Notes under the pieces: model-generated | Told to the model about the DNA's origin: nothing | The model's input: only the letters and a program-made list of their open reading frames with translations | The model's database searches: none | Source: Streptomyces sp. NBC_00376 | Lineage (GTDB): Bacteria; Actinomycetota; Actinomycetes; Streptomycetales; Streptomycetaceae | Assembly (NCBI RefSeq): GCF_036077095.1 | Contig: NZ_CP107960.1 | Location: 7,192,001 to 7,256,000, forward strand | Direction: 5' to 3' | DNA: 64,000 nucleotides | In this document: positions 26,378-37,017 of the stretch, in pieces | Position numbering within the stretch: position 1 is the stretch's first letter | Layout: each line of letters begins with the position of its first letter | Translations under genes and position numbers: made by a program

Positions 26378-29300
26378 CCGACGAACGCCCCGCCGCCGGC
26401 TGTCTGCACGAACTCTTCGAGCGCCAGGCCGACCGCACGCCCGACTCCGTCGCCGTCATCTGCGACGACGAGAAGCTCACCTACCGGGAACTGGAGCAAC
26501 GCGCCAACCGGCTGGCCCACCGGCTGCGCCGACAGGGCATGGGCCGGGAGGACGTCGTCGGTCTGTGCCTGGAACGGTCGCTGGACCTGGTCGTCGCGAT
26601 GCTCGGCGTCCTCAAGGCCGGGGCCGCCTACCTGCCGGTCGATCCGCTGCTCACGCCCGCCGACCGGGCCGCCTTCGTGTTCGCGGACGCCGGGGCACGG
26701 CTCGTGGTGACCCGGCAGGGCCTCGCCGAGGGCCTGCACGCACCGGCCGTGATCTTCATGGACCAGGACGAGCCGCGACCGGCCGACGAACCCGCCGACC
26801 GGTGCGCCGGCGACGCGCTGCCCGGTTCCCTCGCATACCTGATCTACACCTCGGGGTCCACCGGCGTCCCGAAGGGTGTGATGGTGACCCACGAGGCGAT
26901 CGTCAACCAGGTGGGCTGGATCACCACCGAGCTGCTGGCCGGGCACCCGGTCCGATTCCTGCAGGGCGTCTCCGCGGCGTTCGACGCGGCGATGATCGAC
27001 CTGTACGCCCCGCTGGCGAACGGCGGTGCCGTGGTCATGGCACCGCCCGACCTGACCGCGGCCGGACTCGAACTGCGGGACCTGCTGATCGCCCACCGGG
27101 TCGAGGCGGTCAACCTCACCCCGCAGGTGGTCTCCACCCTGCTGGAGACCGGGCAGTTCGACGGCACCGCGATGCGGTGGATCCTCACCGGCGGCGAGGT
27201 GCTGCGCGACGAACTCGTCCTGCGGTGCCGCGAGATGCTGCCCGGCGTCGCGTTCCACAACGTGTACGGACCCACCGAGGCCACGGTCAACGCCACCTCG
27301 TACGCGGCCGACCGCCCGGTCGACGGGCCGTCCGTGCCCATCGGGGAGCCGATCACCAACGTACGGACCTACGTGGTCGACGAGGAGCTGCGCCGGGTGG
27401 CCCCCGGCGGCCGCGGCGAGCTGCTGATCGGCGGCACCGGACTCGCCCGGGGATACGCGGGCCACCCCGCCCTCACCGCCGAGCGCTTCGTGCCCGATCC
27501 GTTCAGCGGCGAGACGGGCGCGCGCCTGTACCGCACCGGGGACCTGGTCCACCTGCGCGCGGACGGCGCCATCGAGTACGAGGGCCGCCTGGACCGGCAG
27601 GTGAAGATCCGGGGCTACCGCATCGAGCTCGGCGAGATCGAGCACGCCCTGACCCGGCTGCCGTACATCGATGAGGCAGCGGTCGTCGCACACGGCGACG
27701 CGGGCACGGCACGGCTGATCGCCCATGTCACCACCGACGGCACACCGGTACGGGCCGAGGAGATCAGGACGGCGCTCGCCGGCCGGCTGCCCGCCTACAT
27801 GATCCCCGCGACGGTGGTGACCCTCGACGCCATGCCGCGGCATCCGGGCATCGGCAAGATCGACCGTGACCGTCTGCCCGCCCCCGGCGCCGCCCCGGAC
27901 AGGCCGGCGGACGGGAACCGGACCGGCTTCGCGGACCCGGCCCATGAGCGGCCCGCCGCACTGGTCGCCGAACTCCTGGACATCGAGGACATCGGACCGG
28001 ACGACGACTTCTTCGCCCTCGGCGGCCACTCCCTCCTGGCGATGCGGCTGGCCGCCCGCATCCGCAGCGAGTTCGGTGCCGAGATCACACCGCGCACGGT
28101 GCTGGAGACCCCCCGCGTCGGGGACCTCGCGGCCCTCGTCCACTCCGCCGGCACCGCCGCCACGCACCCCGTCCTGCCGCGTACCGGCACCGGGCCGGTG
28201 CCCCTGACGGCCAACCAGGAACGGCTGTGGTTCCTGGACCAGCTCCAGCCCGAAAGCCCCGCCTACCGCCTGCCCCTGACGATCCGGCTGCGCGGCGAAC
28301 TGGACCCGGAGGCGCTGCGCACGGCCCTGTCGGAGATCGTCGCGCGGCACGAGGCCCTGCGGACCGTGTTCCCGGCGGTGGACGGCACCGCGCACCAGGT
28401 CGTCACCGCCCCGGCCCCGGTGCCGCTGCCCGTCGAGGACGTACCGGAGCTGGACGAGGCGGAGCTGCGCCGCCGGGTGGACGCGGCCGTCCTCGTCCCC
28501 ATCGACCTGGCCGAAGGCCCGCTGCTGCGCGCCCAGTTGCTCCGGACCGGTGCCAGCGAGCACGTACTGCTGCTCACCGTCCACCACATCGTCTTCGACA
28601 GCTGGTCGGTGCGCATCCTGGTCCAGGAGCTCGCACACCTCTATGCGGGCGGCGCGGCGCTGCCCGCACTGCCCGTGCAATGCGCCGACCACGCCCTGTG
28701 GGAAGCGGACCGGCAGGGTTCCGCCCAGGTCGCCGCCCAGCTCGACCACTGGCGCGAGCGGCTCGCCGGAGTTCCCCCGCTGCTGGATCTCCCCACGGAC
28801 CGGCCGCGGCCCGCCGAGCCCGGCTTCCACGGCCGGGACGAGGAATTCGTCCTGCCGCCCGAACTGGTCGGCCGGCTGCGGGAGATCTGCCGCTCCGAGG
28901 GGCTGACCCTGTTCATGGTCCTGCTCGCCGGCTTCGAGCTCCTGCTCGCCCGGTACACCGGACAGAACGACCTGGTGGTCGGCACCCCGGTGGCGCACCG
29001 TTCGCGCAGCGAACTGGACCCTCTCATCGGGTTCTACGTCAACACCCTGGTCCTGCGCGCCGACCTGACCGGCAGCCCGACGGCCCGTTCCTTCCTCGCC
29101 CGGGTCAAGGAGGGCTGCCTGGACGCGTACGAGCACCAGGACGTCCCCTTCGACCGGCTGGTGGAGGAACTGCAGCCGGAACGGGACCTCGGCCGCAGCC
29201 CCCTGTTCCAGGTGATGTTCGACTTCGAGAGCTTCCCCGCCTCATCGGCGCAGGGCGGCGGACTGACCCTCGACGTGCTCGACATCCGCCCCCGGACAGC

Positions 29301-31377
29301 CCGCTTCGACCTCACCCTCGACATCAAGGAGGAAGGGGACGAGGTCAGGGGCGCGCTCAACTACAGCACCGACCTGTTCGACGCCGCGACCGCCCGCCGA
29401 ATGGCCGGGCACTACGTCCGCCTCCTCACGGCGCTGGCCGACGACATCGACGCGCCGCTGCCGGAACTGGACATGCTCGGCACCGCCGAACGCGAACAGC
29501 TCCTGGTGGAGTGGAACGCCGAGGACCTCGACCTGTCCGAGGAGAAGTGCGTACACGAGCTGTTCGAGGAGCAGGCCGACCGGACGCCGGAGGCGGTCGC
29601 CGTGGTCTGCGGGGCGGACACGCTGACCTTCCGGGAGCTCGAGGAACGCGCCAACCGGGTGGCCGGCCGGCTGATCGGGCTCGGAACCGGACCCGAGACC
29701 GTCGTCGCGCTCTGCCTGGAGCGGTCGGTGGAGATGATCGTGGGCCTCCTCGCCGTGCTCAAGGCGGGTGGCGCCTATCTGCCGCTGGACCCGTCGCTGC
29801 CGACCGACCGGCTGAGCTTCATGCTCAAGGATGCGAAGGCCACCGCCGTCCTGACCCAGGCCCGGCACGAGGGCCGGTTCGCCGGCCACTGCCCCGAGCT
29901 GCGCCTGGACGCCGACGAGCACTTCACGGCGTACCCGCCCACGCGCCCCGCCCCCCGCGGCACCCCCGACCGGCTGCTGTACGTGATCTACACCTCGGGT
30001 TCCACCGGTACCCCCAAGGGCGTCGCCATGGGCCACCGCGCCCAGACCCGGATGTTCCGCGCCCTGGGCACGCTGCTGGGCCGGGACGGCGAACCGCCGC
30101 GCCGGGTGACGATGAACGCGCCGGTGTTCTTCGACGGTTCGGTGCAGCAGCTGGGCTGGATGTTCCGCGGCGCCACGCTGGTCATCGTCCCGGACGAGGT
30201 CCGTGAGGACCCGGACCGCTTCGTGGAACTGCTCGCCCGCGAGCACATCGACATCCTCGACTGCACGCCGTCCCACGCCGAGCTGCTCGTCCTCGCCGAC
30301 GGCCTCGGCCGGGTCCCGCACCCGATGCGGGTGATCGTCGCGGGCGAGGCGGTCTCCGAGAGCCTGTGGCGCAGCCTCGCCGCCGGCCCCTGGCGGGCGT
30401 ACAACGTGTACGGACCCACCGAGACGAACAACGTCACCGGCCGCCTCGTCACCGGCGACGGACCGCCCACCATCGGCCGCCCGCTGGCCGGCTGCCCGGT
30501 GTACGTCGTCGACGAGGCGCTGCGTCCCGTCCCGGTCGGCGTCGCCGGGGAGCTGCTCCTCGGCGGGCAGGCCCTCGCCCGCGGCTACCTGGCACGCCCG
30601 GGGCAGACGGCCGAGAAGTTCGTTCCGGACACCCTCAGCGGTGCCGTGGGCGGACGGCTCTACCGCACCGGCGACCAGGTACGCAGGCTCCCGGACGGGG
30701 AGCTGCTCTTCCTCGGCCGAGGCGACCACCAGGTCAAACTGCGGGGCTTCCGGGTGGAGCTCGGCGAGGTGCAGGCCGCCCTGGCCCGCCTGCCGGGCGT
30801 GACCGGCTGCGCGGTCCTCGTACGCGAGGACGTGCCCGGCGACAAGCGCCTGGTGGGCTACTACACCCCCGCGGACGCCGCGCCGTCCGAGGAGGACCTG
30901 CTGCGCGAGCTGCACACCTGGCTGCCCGACTACATGGTTCCGTCCGCGCTGGTCGCCCTGGACGCCCTGCCCCTGACCGTCAACGGCAAGGTCGACAACC
31001 GGGCGCTGCCCGCCCCCGCGGACACCGGGACCGGCACCGCGGCCGGCGGCCCGCCGCCCGGCGACGCCCTGGAGGAGCTGCTCGTCACGCTCTGGACCGA
31101 AGTGCTCTCGCCGGCCCGCCCGGTCGGCACCCGGGACAGCTTCTTCGCCCTCGGCGGCCACTCCCTGCTCGCGGCCCGGCTCCTCGTCCGGATCAACCGC
31201 CTGCTCGCGGTGACCCTGCCGCTGAGGGCGCTGTACTCCGACCCCACCCCCAGCGGTGTGGCGTCCGCGCTGGAGGAACTCGCCCCGCGCGGCTACTTGA
31301 AGGGGCGGGCGGCGGCGGCGCTGGAGATCCTGCGCATGTCGGACGAAGAGGTGCGGCTCCTGCTGACAACCGAGTGA
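26374..31377 (+). CDS. NRPS A-T-C-A-T
   Basis: 1,667 residues. A1 ~10-500 ([32 protein letters not shown]10 is GIGKIDR rather than NGK, but Lys is kept). T1 has [10 protein letters not shown] near 550. C ~600-1030 has HHIVFDSWS, with Ser replacing the usual Gly. A2 ~1055-1545, T2 near 1595, then a ~45-residue tail. Manual pocket readings are D-A-I-N-L-G-V-V-N-K for A1 and D-G-Q-D-I-A-V-N-V-K for A2; neither is a confident match, and the A2 FFDGSVQQ region resembles Glu/Gln-type domains only distantly. There is no thioesterase or reductase domain, so chain release must occur in trans. One of these A domains is a candidate for beta-alanine, because panD is next. Confidence 0.92.
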   Translation: MTDERPAAGCLHELFERQADRTPDSVAVICDDEKLTYRELEQRANRLAHRLRRQGMGREDVVGLCLERSLDLVVAMLGVLKAGAAYLPVDPLLTPADRAAFVFADAGARLVVTRQGLAEGLHAPAVIFMDQDEPRPADEPADRCAGDALPGSLAYLIYTSGSTGVPKGVMVTHEAIVNQVGWITTELLAGHPVRFLQGVSAAFDAAMIDLYAPLANGGAVVMAPPDLTAAGLELRDLLIAHRVEAVNLTPQVVSTLLETGQFDGTAMRWILTGGEVLRDELVLRCREMLPGVAFHNVYGPTEATVNATSYAADRPVDGPSVPIGEPITNVRTYVVDEELRRVAPGGRGELLIGGTGLARGYAGHPALTAERFVPDPFSGETGARLYRTGDLVHLRADGAIEYEGRLDRQVKIRGYRIELGEIEHALTRLPYIDEAAVVAHGDAGTARLIAHVTTDGTPVRAEEIRTALAGRLPAYMIPATVVTLDAMPRHPGIGKIDRDRLPAPGAAPDRPADGNRTGFADPAHERPAALVAELLDIEDIGPDDDFFALGGHSLLAMRLAARIRSEFGAEITPRTVLETPRVGDLAALVHSAGTAATHPVLPRTGTGPVPLTANQERLWFLDQLQPESPAYRLPLTIRLRGELDPEALRTALSEIVARHEALRTVFPAVDGTAHQVVTAPAPVPLPVEDVPELDEAELRRRVDAAVLVPIDLAEGPLLRAQLLRTGASEHVLLLTVHHIVFDSWSVRILVQELAHLYAGGAALPALPVQCADHALWEADRQGSAQVAAQLDHWRERLAGVPPLLDLPTDRPRPAEPGFHGRDEEFVLPPELVGRLREICRSEGLTLFMVLLAGFELLLARYTGQNDLVVGTPVAHRSRSELDPLIGFYVNTLVLRADLTGSPTARSFLARVKEGCLDAYEHQDVPFDRLVEELQPERDLGRSPLFQVMFDFESFPASSAQGGGLTLDVLDIRPRTARFDLTLDIKEEGDEVRGALNYSTDLFDAATARRMAGHYVRLLTALADDIDAPLPELDMLGTAEREQLLVEWNAEDLDLSEEKCVHELFEEQADRTPEAVAVVCGADTLTFRELEERANRVAGRLIGLGTGPETVVALCLERSVEMIVGLLAVLKAGGAYLPLDPSLPTDRLSFMLKDAKATAVLTQARHEGRFAGHCPELRLDADEHFTAYPPTRPAPRGTPDRLLYVIYTSGSTGTPKGVAMGHRAQTRMFRALGTLLGRDGEPPRRVTMNAPVFFDGSVQQLGWMFRGATLVIVPDEVREDPDRFVELLAREHIDILDCTPSHAELLVLADGLGRVPHPMRVIVAGEAVSESLWRSLAAGPWRAYNVYGPTETNNVTGRLVTGDGPPTIGRPLAGCPVYVVDEALRPVPVGVAGELLLGGQALARGYLARPGQTAEKFVPDTLSGAVGGRLYRTGDQVRRLPDGELLFLGRGDHQVKLRGFRVELGEVQAALARLPGVTGCAVLVREDVPGDKRLVGYYTPADAAPSEEDLLRELHTWLPDYMVPSALVALDALPLTVNGKVDNRALPAPADTGTGTAAGGPPPGDALEELLVTLWTEVLSPARPVGTRDSFFALGGHSLLAARLLVRINRLLAVTLPLRALYSDPTPSGVASALEELAPRGYLKGRAAAALEILRMSDEEVRLLLTTE

Positions 31378-31426
31378 CACGGCCCAACCCCATGGAAACC
31401 GCAGTGAATTCGAGAGGACGCCCGCC

Positions 31427-31846
31427 TTGTTCCGGACGATGCTGAAGTCGAAGATCCACAGAGCCACGGTCACCCAGTGCGACCTGAACTACGTCGGCTC
31501 GCTCACCATCGACGCCGACCTCATGGACGCCGCCGACCTGCTGCCCGGCGAACTCATCCACCTGGTCGACATCAACAACGGAAGCCGCCTGGAGACGTAC
31601 GTCATCGAGGGCGAGCGCGGCAGCGGCGTCATCGGGGTCAACGGCGCGGCGGCCCGGCTCGTGCAGAAGGGCGACCTCGTCATCATCATCTCGTACGCCC
31701 AGGTCACGGACGAGGAAGCCCGCTCGATGAAGCCCAGCGTGGTCTTCGTGGACGCCGACAACCGGGTCGACTCCCTCGAACCGTCCCTGTCCGGGGTGCC
31801 CGAGGGCCACGGTCTGACAGCGGGCGACGTTGTGGAGAGTCGGTGA
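31427..31846 (+). CDS. panD: Aspartate 1-decarboxylase
   Basis: A 139-residue pyruvoyl-dependent decarboxylase giving beta-alanine from L-aspartate. The N-terminus [16 protein letters not shown] and the self-cleavage site Gly24-Ser25 in YVGSLT are intact, as is [10 protein letters not shown]. The start is the TTG at 31427 (family proteins begin M-x-R-T-M-L-K), preceded by GAGAGGA. Lying directly after the last NRPS gene and overlapping the next gene (GTGA), it is likely a cluster-dedicated copy supplying beta-alanine to the peptide rather than to coenzyme A. Confidence 0.93.
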   Translation: MFRTMLKSKIHRATVTQCDLNYVGSLTIDADLMDAADLLPGELIHLVDINNGSRLETYVIEGERGSGVIGVNGAAARLVQKGDLVIIISYAQVTDEEARSMKPSVVFVDADNRVDSLEPSLSGVPEGHGLTAGDVVESR

Positions 31847-32994
31847 TCCCACACTCCTGGCGGTACGTCTGGAACAACGGCGGCGGTCCGCTCGTCCGGG
31901 CGGCCCGGGGCGCGGCCGAGGCGCTGGCCCGGCCCCGGCTCACCCTCTCGGTGCCGCAGGGCCGCGGGCCGGTGCTGGCGTACGCGGGCCTGGAGCACGA
32001 GCTGACGTACGTACTGCCCTTCCTGGAGCAGCGGCGCGGAACCCCCTCGGTCCGCACCCGGACCGGCACCTCCTGGGCGGAACTGGCGGACGGCCGGGCC
32101 GCCGCGAAGACGGACATCCTCGCCGTCGGCCACCACCGGCGCAGGGTGCCCGCCCAACTGCCGCGGCACAGCCTGCTGCTGCCGTTCAGGATCACGCTGA
32201 CCGTGCCCCTGGACGCCTCGGACGACCCCGCTGCCGCCGTGCTCCGGCGGATCTCCCGCAAGGCCCGCCAGCAGCACGCCCGTGAACTGCGCTCCCGGGT
32301 CCGCACCCTCGAAGTCTCGCGGGACGAGGCCGACTTCGACTCCTTCTACGACCACATGCACCTGCCGACCATGGGCCGCCGGCACGGCGACGCCGCCCGC
32401 TCGGAGGCCAAGGAGAGCGCCCGGACGTGCATCTTCCGGCACGGCGCGATGTTCTTCCTGTGCGAGTCCGGCCGCCGGGTCGCCGGCATGCTCTGCCGGC
32501 TGGAGGGGCGCACCCTGGTCATCCGCCTCGCCGGGGTCGACGGCGGCTCGGAGGAGGCGTACCGCTCCGGCACCTACATGGCGCTGTTCATCCTGATCCT
32601 CCAGTGGGCCGCCGAGCACGGCTTCACCCGGGTCGACCTGTCCGGGGGCGAGCCGTTCCTCAGCAAGGGCACCTTCCAGTTCAAGCGGAAGATGCACCCG
32701 CACGTCTCCCTGCCGCCCAACCACTTCCGCGACCGGCGGCTGCTGGTGCGGGTCCTGCGCGACAGCCCCGAGGTGCGCGACTTCCTGGTCGCCAACCCCA
32801 TGCTCACCCTCGACGAGGGCGGCGCACTCCAGGCCGTCCACTTCCACGACGACGAGCGGCCGCCACGGCTCGACCTGCGCTGGCAGTGCCCCGGTGTCGA
32901 CGGCCAGCGCCTCGTCCATCTCGACGCCTTCCTGACCGGGCTGCCGGCCCGGCAGAGCGGCCACGTACTCAAACGCAGCGAAGGGGCTCTGTGA
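31843..32994 (+). CDS. FemAB/BioF2-like GNAT-fold acyltransferase
   Basis: 383 residues from a GTG overlapping the panD stop by four bases. The C-terminal half carries the GNAT/FemAB-like features [35 protein letters not shown], a Tyr-bearing helix ([17 protein letters not shown]) and the late motif FQFKRKMHP typical of this group. Such enzymes transfer acyl or aminoacyl groups to amines (cellulose-biosynthesis/CelD-like and peptidoglycan-bridge-like proteins). In this cluster it may acylate the peptide or a precursor. Its stop overlaps the asnB start (TGATG). Family moderate, substrate unknown. Confidence 0.7.
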   Translation: MIPHSWRYVWNNGGGPLVRAARGAAEALARPRLTLSVPQGRGPVLAYAGLEHELTYVLPFLEQRRGTPSVRTRTGTSWAELADGRAAAKTDILAVGHHRRRVPAQLPRHSLLLPFRITLTVPLDASDDPAAAVLRRISRKARQQHARELRSRVRTLEVSRDEADFDSFYDHMHLPTMGRRHGDAARSEAKESARTCIFRHGAMFFLCESGRRVAGMLCRLEGRTLVIRLAGVDGGSEEAYRSGTYMALFILILQWAAEHGFTRVDLSGGEPFLSKGTFQFKRKMHPHVSLPPNHFRDRRLLVRVLRDSPEVRDFLVANPMLTLDEGGALQAVHFHDDERPPRLDLRWQCPGVDGQRLVHLDAFLTGLPARQSGHVLKRSEGAL

Positions 32995-34814
32995 TGTGCG
33001 GCATTACCGGCTGGATCGACTTCACCCGGAATCTCGGTCTCGAGCGCACGACCCTGGAGGCCATGACCGGCTCGATGCACCGGCGCGGCCCCGACGACTC
33101 CGGCATCTGGCTCGGCCCCCATGTGGCCCTGGGCCACCGCCGGCTCGCGGTCGTCGACCCGGCGGGCGGCGCCCAGCCCATGGAGACACAGCGCCGGGGC
33201 TCCGACGCGCCCGTCGTGCTGACGTACAGCGGCGAGCTCTACAACTTCCGCGAGCTGCGGGCCGAACTGACCGGCCGCAACCACCGCTTCCGCACCTCCT
33301 CCGACACCGAGGTCGTGCTGCACGCCTATCTGGAGTGGGGGGCCGGCTTCGTGGACCGGCTCCAGGGCATCTACGCGTTCGCCATCTGGGACGCCTGGCG
33401 CGAGGAGCTGATCCTCGTCCGCGACCGGCTCGGTGTGAAGCCGCTCTACTACCACGCCTACCAGGGCGGGCTGCTCTTCGGCTCCGAGCCCAAGGCGATC
33501 CTCGCCAACCCGCTCTTCACCGCCCGCACCAGCGAGGCGAAGCTGCCCATCCTGTTCAACCCGCGCCTGGCCATGCCCTGGGAGACGCCGTTCACGGACA
33601 TGAGGCAGGTCCAGCCGGGCCACCTCGTGCGCGTCGACCGCTCCGGGGCGCACGAGACCCCGTACTGGCGGCTGGTCAGCCGTGAGCACCGGGACGACTA
33701 CCCCACCACCGTGAGCCGGGTGCGCGAGATCCTGGAGGATGTCGTCGCCCACCAGATGGTGGCCGACGTACCGCTGTGCTCCCTGCTCTCCGGCGGTCTG
33801 GACTCCAGCGCCATCACCGCGCTCGCCGCCCGCAACCGACCGGACGCGCTGCGCTCGTACTCGGTCGACTTCGAGGGCGCCGAGGAGGACTTCCGCGCCA
33901 CCGCCCTGCGCCCCGAACGGGACACCCCCTTCGCGCTGGCCGCCGCCCGCCACCTGGGCGTCGACCACACGATGGTGACGCTGGACCCGGCGGTCCTGCC
34001 CGACTACGTGCCCGCCACGCTGGCGGCACGCGACATGCCCAGCCTCGGTCAGTTCGACACCTCCATGTACCTGCTCTTCCAGGAGATCCGGAAGACCTCG
34101 ACGGTCGCCCTGTCCGGCGAAGCGGGCGACGAGGTGTTCGGCGGCTACCCGTGGTTCTTCGACCGCGCGAGCGTCTTCGGCGACACCTTCCCCTGGCTCG
34201 GCAATGCGCCCAGGCTCACCGACTGCCTCGCCCCCGACGTGACCGCGCGGATCCGCCCGCAGGACGACGAGCAGGACCGCTACCGCACCCTGCTGTCCCG
34301 GGTGCCGAGGCTCCCGGGGGAGTCGGGCCTGGAGGCGCGGATGCGAGAGGTCCTCCACCTGAGCCTGCAGGGCCCGCTGCTCTACCTCCTGGACCGCAAG
34401 GACCGGATGAGCATGGCCGTCGGCCTGGAGGTGCGGGTCCCGTTCTGCGACCACACGCTCCTGGAATACGTATGGAACGTCCCGTGGAAGATGAAGGTCT
34501 CCGACGGGCGGGAGAAGAGTCTGCTGCGGTCCGCCACCGAGGACCTGCTGCCGCAGTCGGTGCTGATGCGGCGCAAGAGCGGCTACCCGGCGACCTTCGC
34601 CCCGGCCCACGCCGAGGCACAGCGTGCCGCCCTCGACGCGCTCGTGGCGGACCGCGATTCACCCCTGGCCGGAATGCTGGACGGTGCCAAGGTGCGCGAA
34701 CTCGCCTACGGGGACACCAAGATGCTGACCATGGCCGACAACCTGCACTTCCTGCTGCCACTCATCGAGGTCGACCGGTGGCTGCGTACGTACAACGTCT
34801 CGTTCACCGACTGA
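32994..34814 (+). CDS. asnB: Asparagine synthetase B-like amidotransferase, complete
   Basis: 606 residues. The N-terminal Ntn glutaminase domain starts MCGITGW, so Cys becomes N-terminal after Met removal. It keeps GELYNFREL (Glu) and SSDTE (Asp), although the usual Asn before GE is Ser. The synthetase domain has the PP-loop SGGLDSS near residue 267, SGEAGDEVFGGY, RDR/KDRMSMAVGLEVRVPFCDH and GREKSLLR. It should take ammonia from glutamine and amidate a carboxylate through acyl-AMP, either making Asn or a terminal amide of the peptide. A paralogue lacking the Cys lies at 37799. Confidence 0.9.
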   Translation: MCGITGWIDFTRNLGLERTTLEAMTGSMHRRGPDDSGIWLGPHVALGHRRLAVVDPAGGAQPMETQRRGSDAPVVLTYSGELYNFRELRAELTGRNHRFRTSSDTEVVLHAYLEWGAGFVDRLQGIYAFAIWDAWREELILVRDRLGVKPLYYHAYQGGLLFGSEPKAILANPLFTARTSEAKLPILFNPRLAMPWETPFTDMRQVQPGHLVRVDRSGAHETPYWRLVSREHRDDYPTTVSRVREILEDVVAHQMVADVPLCSLLSGGLDSSAITALAARNRPDALRSYSVDFEGAEEDFRATALRPERDTPFALAAARHLGVDHTMVTLDPAVLPDYVPATLAARDMPSLGQFDTSMYLLFQEIRKTSTVALSGEAGDEVFGGYPWFFDRASVFGDTFPWLGNAPRLTDCLAPDVTARIRPQDDEQDRYRTLLSRVPRLPGESGLEARMREVLHLSLQGPLLYLLDRKDRMSMAVGLEVRVPFCDHTLLEYVWNVPWKMKVSDGREKSLLRSATEDLLPQSVLMRRKSGYPATFAPAHAEAQRAALDALVADRDSPLAGMLDGAKVRELAYGDTKMLTMADNLHFLLPLIEVDRWLRTYNVSFTD

Positions 34815-34836
34815 CCATCCACCTGGAGCCACTGCA

Positions 34837-36105
34837 GTGCAAGAAGAGAAGAGCATCGAACCCGCCCACCCGCCGCTGACCCGGCAGGGCAACTTCGTGA
34901 AGCTCTGGACCGGACAGTCTGCGGCGCTCATCGGTTACGAGATCAGCGAGATGGCGCTCCCGCTCCTGGCCATCCTGGTCCTGGAGACCGACGCGGGGGA
35001 ACTCGGCATCATCGGCGCGGCCCGCTGGCTGCCGTTCCTGCTGTTCTCGCTGTGGGCCGGTGTCTGGATCGAACGGCGCCGGCGGATACCCGTGATGATC
35101 GCGGCGGACCTGACCCGCGCGGCGCTGATGATCGCCGTGGTGTCGCTCGCGCTGACGGACCTGCTGACGCTGCCGATACTGATCGCCGCGGTCTTCCTGC
35201 TCGGCGCGGGCACGGTGATGTTCGACATCAGCTACACCACTGTGCTCCCCAGCGTCGTACCGCAGGAACAGCTGGTGAAGGCCAACGGATGGCTGCAGGC
35301 ATCGGGTTCGGTGGCCCAGGTCGGCGGACCCGGCTTCGCCGGTGTGCTCGTGCAGTGGCTGACCGCGCCGGTCACCCTGCTCGGACAGGCGCTCAGCTTC
35401 CTCGTCTCGGGCGGCTGCCTGGCCGCGATCCGGATCGACGAGAAGGTTCCCGAGCAGCCCGAGCACAGGCCCAACGGCCTCACCTCCCTCAAGGAGGGGC
35501 TCGTCATGGCCTTCGGAGATCCGGTGCTGCGCTCGCTGGTGGGCATCGGAGCGCTCTTCAACATGTTCAGCCAGTGGGTCGTGGCCATGTTCCCGCTGTT
35601 CGCCATCCGGGAGATCGGCCTGAGCGCCGGAACGATGGGCGCCGTCGTCTCCGCCGCCGCGGTCGGCGGACTCGTGGGCTCGATGACCGTGGGCCGGCTG
35701 AGCGAGCGCATCGGACCGGGGCGCGTGATCATCGCCTCCTCGGTGATCGCCTCGATCCCGTTCGCGCTGGTCGCGTTCAGCCCGGAGCGCCACGCCATCG
35801 CGATTCCCTGGCTCATCGCGTGCTTCGCGGTCGCCGGGTACGGCTGGACCATCGGCGGCATCATGATCACCAGCGTCCGGCAGGCCTACACCCCCAGGGC
35901 CTTCCTGGCACGGGTGAACGCGACGTACCGCTTCCTGGGCTACGGGCTGGTGTCGGTCGGCGTCTTCGCCGGCGGTCTGCTCGGCGAGGCGGCCAGCCTG
36001 CGCACCACCCTTCTCGTCGGCGCGATCGGGTCCATGACCGCCATGGTCTGGAGCATTCTGTCGCCGCTGCGCGGCCTGCGGAAGATGCCCGCCCAGGAGG
36101 CGTGA
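34837..36105 (+). CDS. MFS exporter (EntS-like)
   Basis: A 422-residue membrane protein with ~12 hydrophobic segments and the EntS/major-facilitator features: an early NFVKLWTGQSAALIG stretch, the basic loop WIERRRRIP between TM2 and TM3, and VVPQEQLVKANGWLQ, typical of EntS-type efflux carriers. Starts at a GTG after CTGGAG. Its position inside the biosynthetic operon makes it the likely exporter of, or resistance pump for, the peptide. Confidence 0.88.
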   Translation: MQEEKSIEPAHPPLTRQGNFVKLWTGQSAALIGYEISEMALPLLAILVLETDAGELGIIGAARWLPFLLFSLWAGVWIERRRRIPVMIAADLTRAALMIAVVSLALTDLLTLPILIAAVFLLGAGTVMFDISYTTVLPSVVPQEQLVKANGWLQASGSVAQVGGPGFAGVLVQWLTAPVTLLGQALSFLVSGGCLAAIRIDEKVPEQPEHRPNGLTSLKEGLVMAFGDPVLRSLVGIGALFNMFSQWVVAMFPLFAIREIGLSAGTMGAVVSAAAVGGLVGSMTVGRLSERIGPGRVIIASSVIASIPFALVAFSPERHAIAIPWLIACFAVAGYGWTIGGIMITSVRQAYTPRAFLARVNATYRFLGYGLVSVGVFAGGLLGEAASLRTTLLVGAIGSMTAMVWSILSPLRGLRKMPAQEA

Positions 36106-36123
36106 CCCGCGCGGCGCCGGGTC

Positions 36124-36149
36124 GCCCGCAAGCCCTGCCCGCAAGCCCT
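36124..36149. repeat. 13-bp perfect tandem repeat
   Basis: 36124-36136 is repeated exactly at 36137-36149 in the 82-base gap between the exporter and the methyltransferase. No function is apparent. Confidence 0.8.
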
Positions 36150-36187
36150 TGCCACGGACGCACAGGAACTCGGAGGAACGAGGAACA

Positions 36188-36973
36188 ATGAGCTCGGACA
36201 TGATTGCGGCATTCGCCCTGGAGGCGGAGGTCTACGACGTACTGCCCTTCCGCGTCGACCAGCCCGACGTGGGGTTCTTCGTCGACCTGGCGAAGGAGGC
36301 CGGGGGCCCGGTCCTCGAACTCGCCTGCGGCACCGGCCGGATCACCCTGCCTCTCGCCCGTGCGGCGGGCGAGGCGGTCGGCCTCGACCTGGCCCCAGCG
36401 ATGCTCGGCCGGGCGCGGGCCAAGGCCAAGGACGAGGGCCTCGAGGCAGCCGTGTCGTTCATCGAGGGCGACATGTGCACGGCGCGCCTGGACCGGGAGT
36501 TCCCGCTCGTGATGATGGGCGGCCAGCCGCTGTTCTTCCTCAAGGACGACGACGCGCTGAGCGCGGCTCTGGAGACCGTCCGCGCCCATGTCGCCCCCGG
36601 CGGCCGCTGGGCGGCGGGCGTGCCCGTACTGCGGGCACCGGCCGCGGCGGACATGCAGAACAGGCTCCACTTCACCTGCGAGGTGCGCCACCCGGTCACC
36701 GGGCAGCGAGTGGCGATCTGGGACGCGTCCAGCATCGACGAGGTCCGGCAGATCGCCACCCGGCGACGGATCACGGAGACGCTCGACGAAGAAGGCCTGG
36801 TGCTGGAGCGGCGGCACTCCACGCAGACGCTCTACTACCGCCACCCCGCCGAACTGCGCCGGCTGATCGAGCAGGCGGGCTTCCGTCTGGAGCGCACCTA
36901 CGGCGGCTACGACAAGCGGCCCTTCGGGTCGGCCTCCAACCACCTCATCTGGGTCGCGACCAAGGAGGACTGA
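36188..36973 (+). CDS. Class I SAM-dependent methyltransferase
   Basis: 261 residues. Motif I is VLELACGTGRITLPLA, followed by VGLDLAPAML and an acidic FIEGDMCTARL; the catalytic-face segment is PLVMMGGQPLFFL. The C-terminal lid contains RHSTQTLYYRHPAELRRLIEQAGF, common in N- or O-methyltransferases of secondary metabolism. ATG at 36188 preceded by a GA-rich ribosome site; an upstream in-frame ATG at 36149 is less likely because the family starts near here. Probably tailors the peptide. Confidence 0.85.
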   Translation: MSSDMIAAFALEAEVYDVLPFRVDQPDVGFFVDLAKEAGGPVLELACGTGRITLPLARAAGEAVGLDLAPAMLGRARAKAKDEGLEAAVSFIEGDMCTARLDREFPLVMMGGQPLFFLKDDDALSAALETVRAHVAPGGRWAAGVPVLRAPAAADMQNRLHFTCEVRHPVTGQRVAIWDASSIDEVRQIATRRRITETLDEEGLVLERRHSTQTLYYRHPAELRRLIEQAGFRLERTYGGYDKRPFGSASNHLIWVATKED

Positions 36974-37017
36974 GTTCCCGCGCGTTCTGCTCCACCCCCT
37001 CAACGGAAGGTACCGAA

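Noticed and set aside
26374..31377. Condensation domain with HHIVFDSWS as inactive
   Set aside because: The catalytic second His and the Asp are kept; Ser for Gly is tolerated in related domains, so inactivation is not supported.
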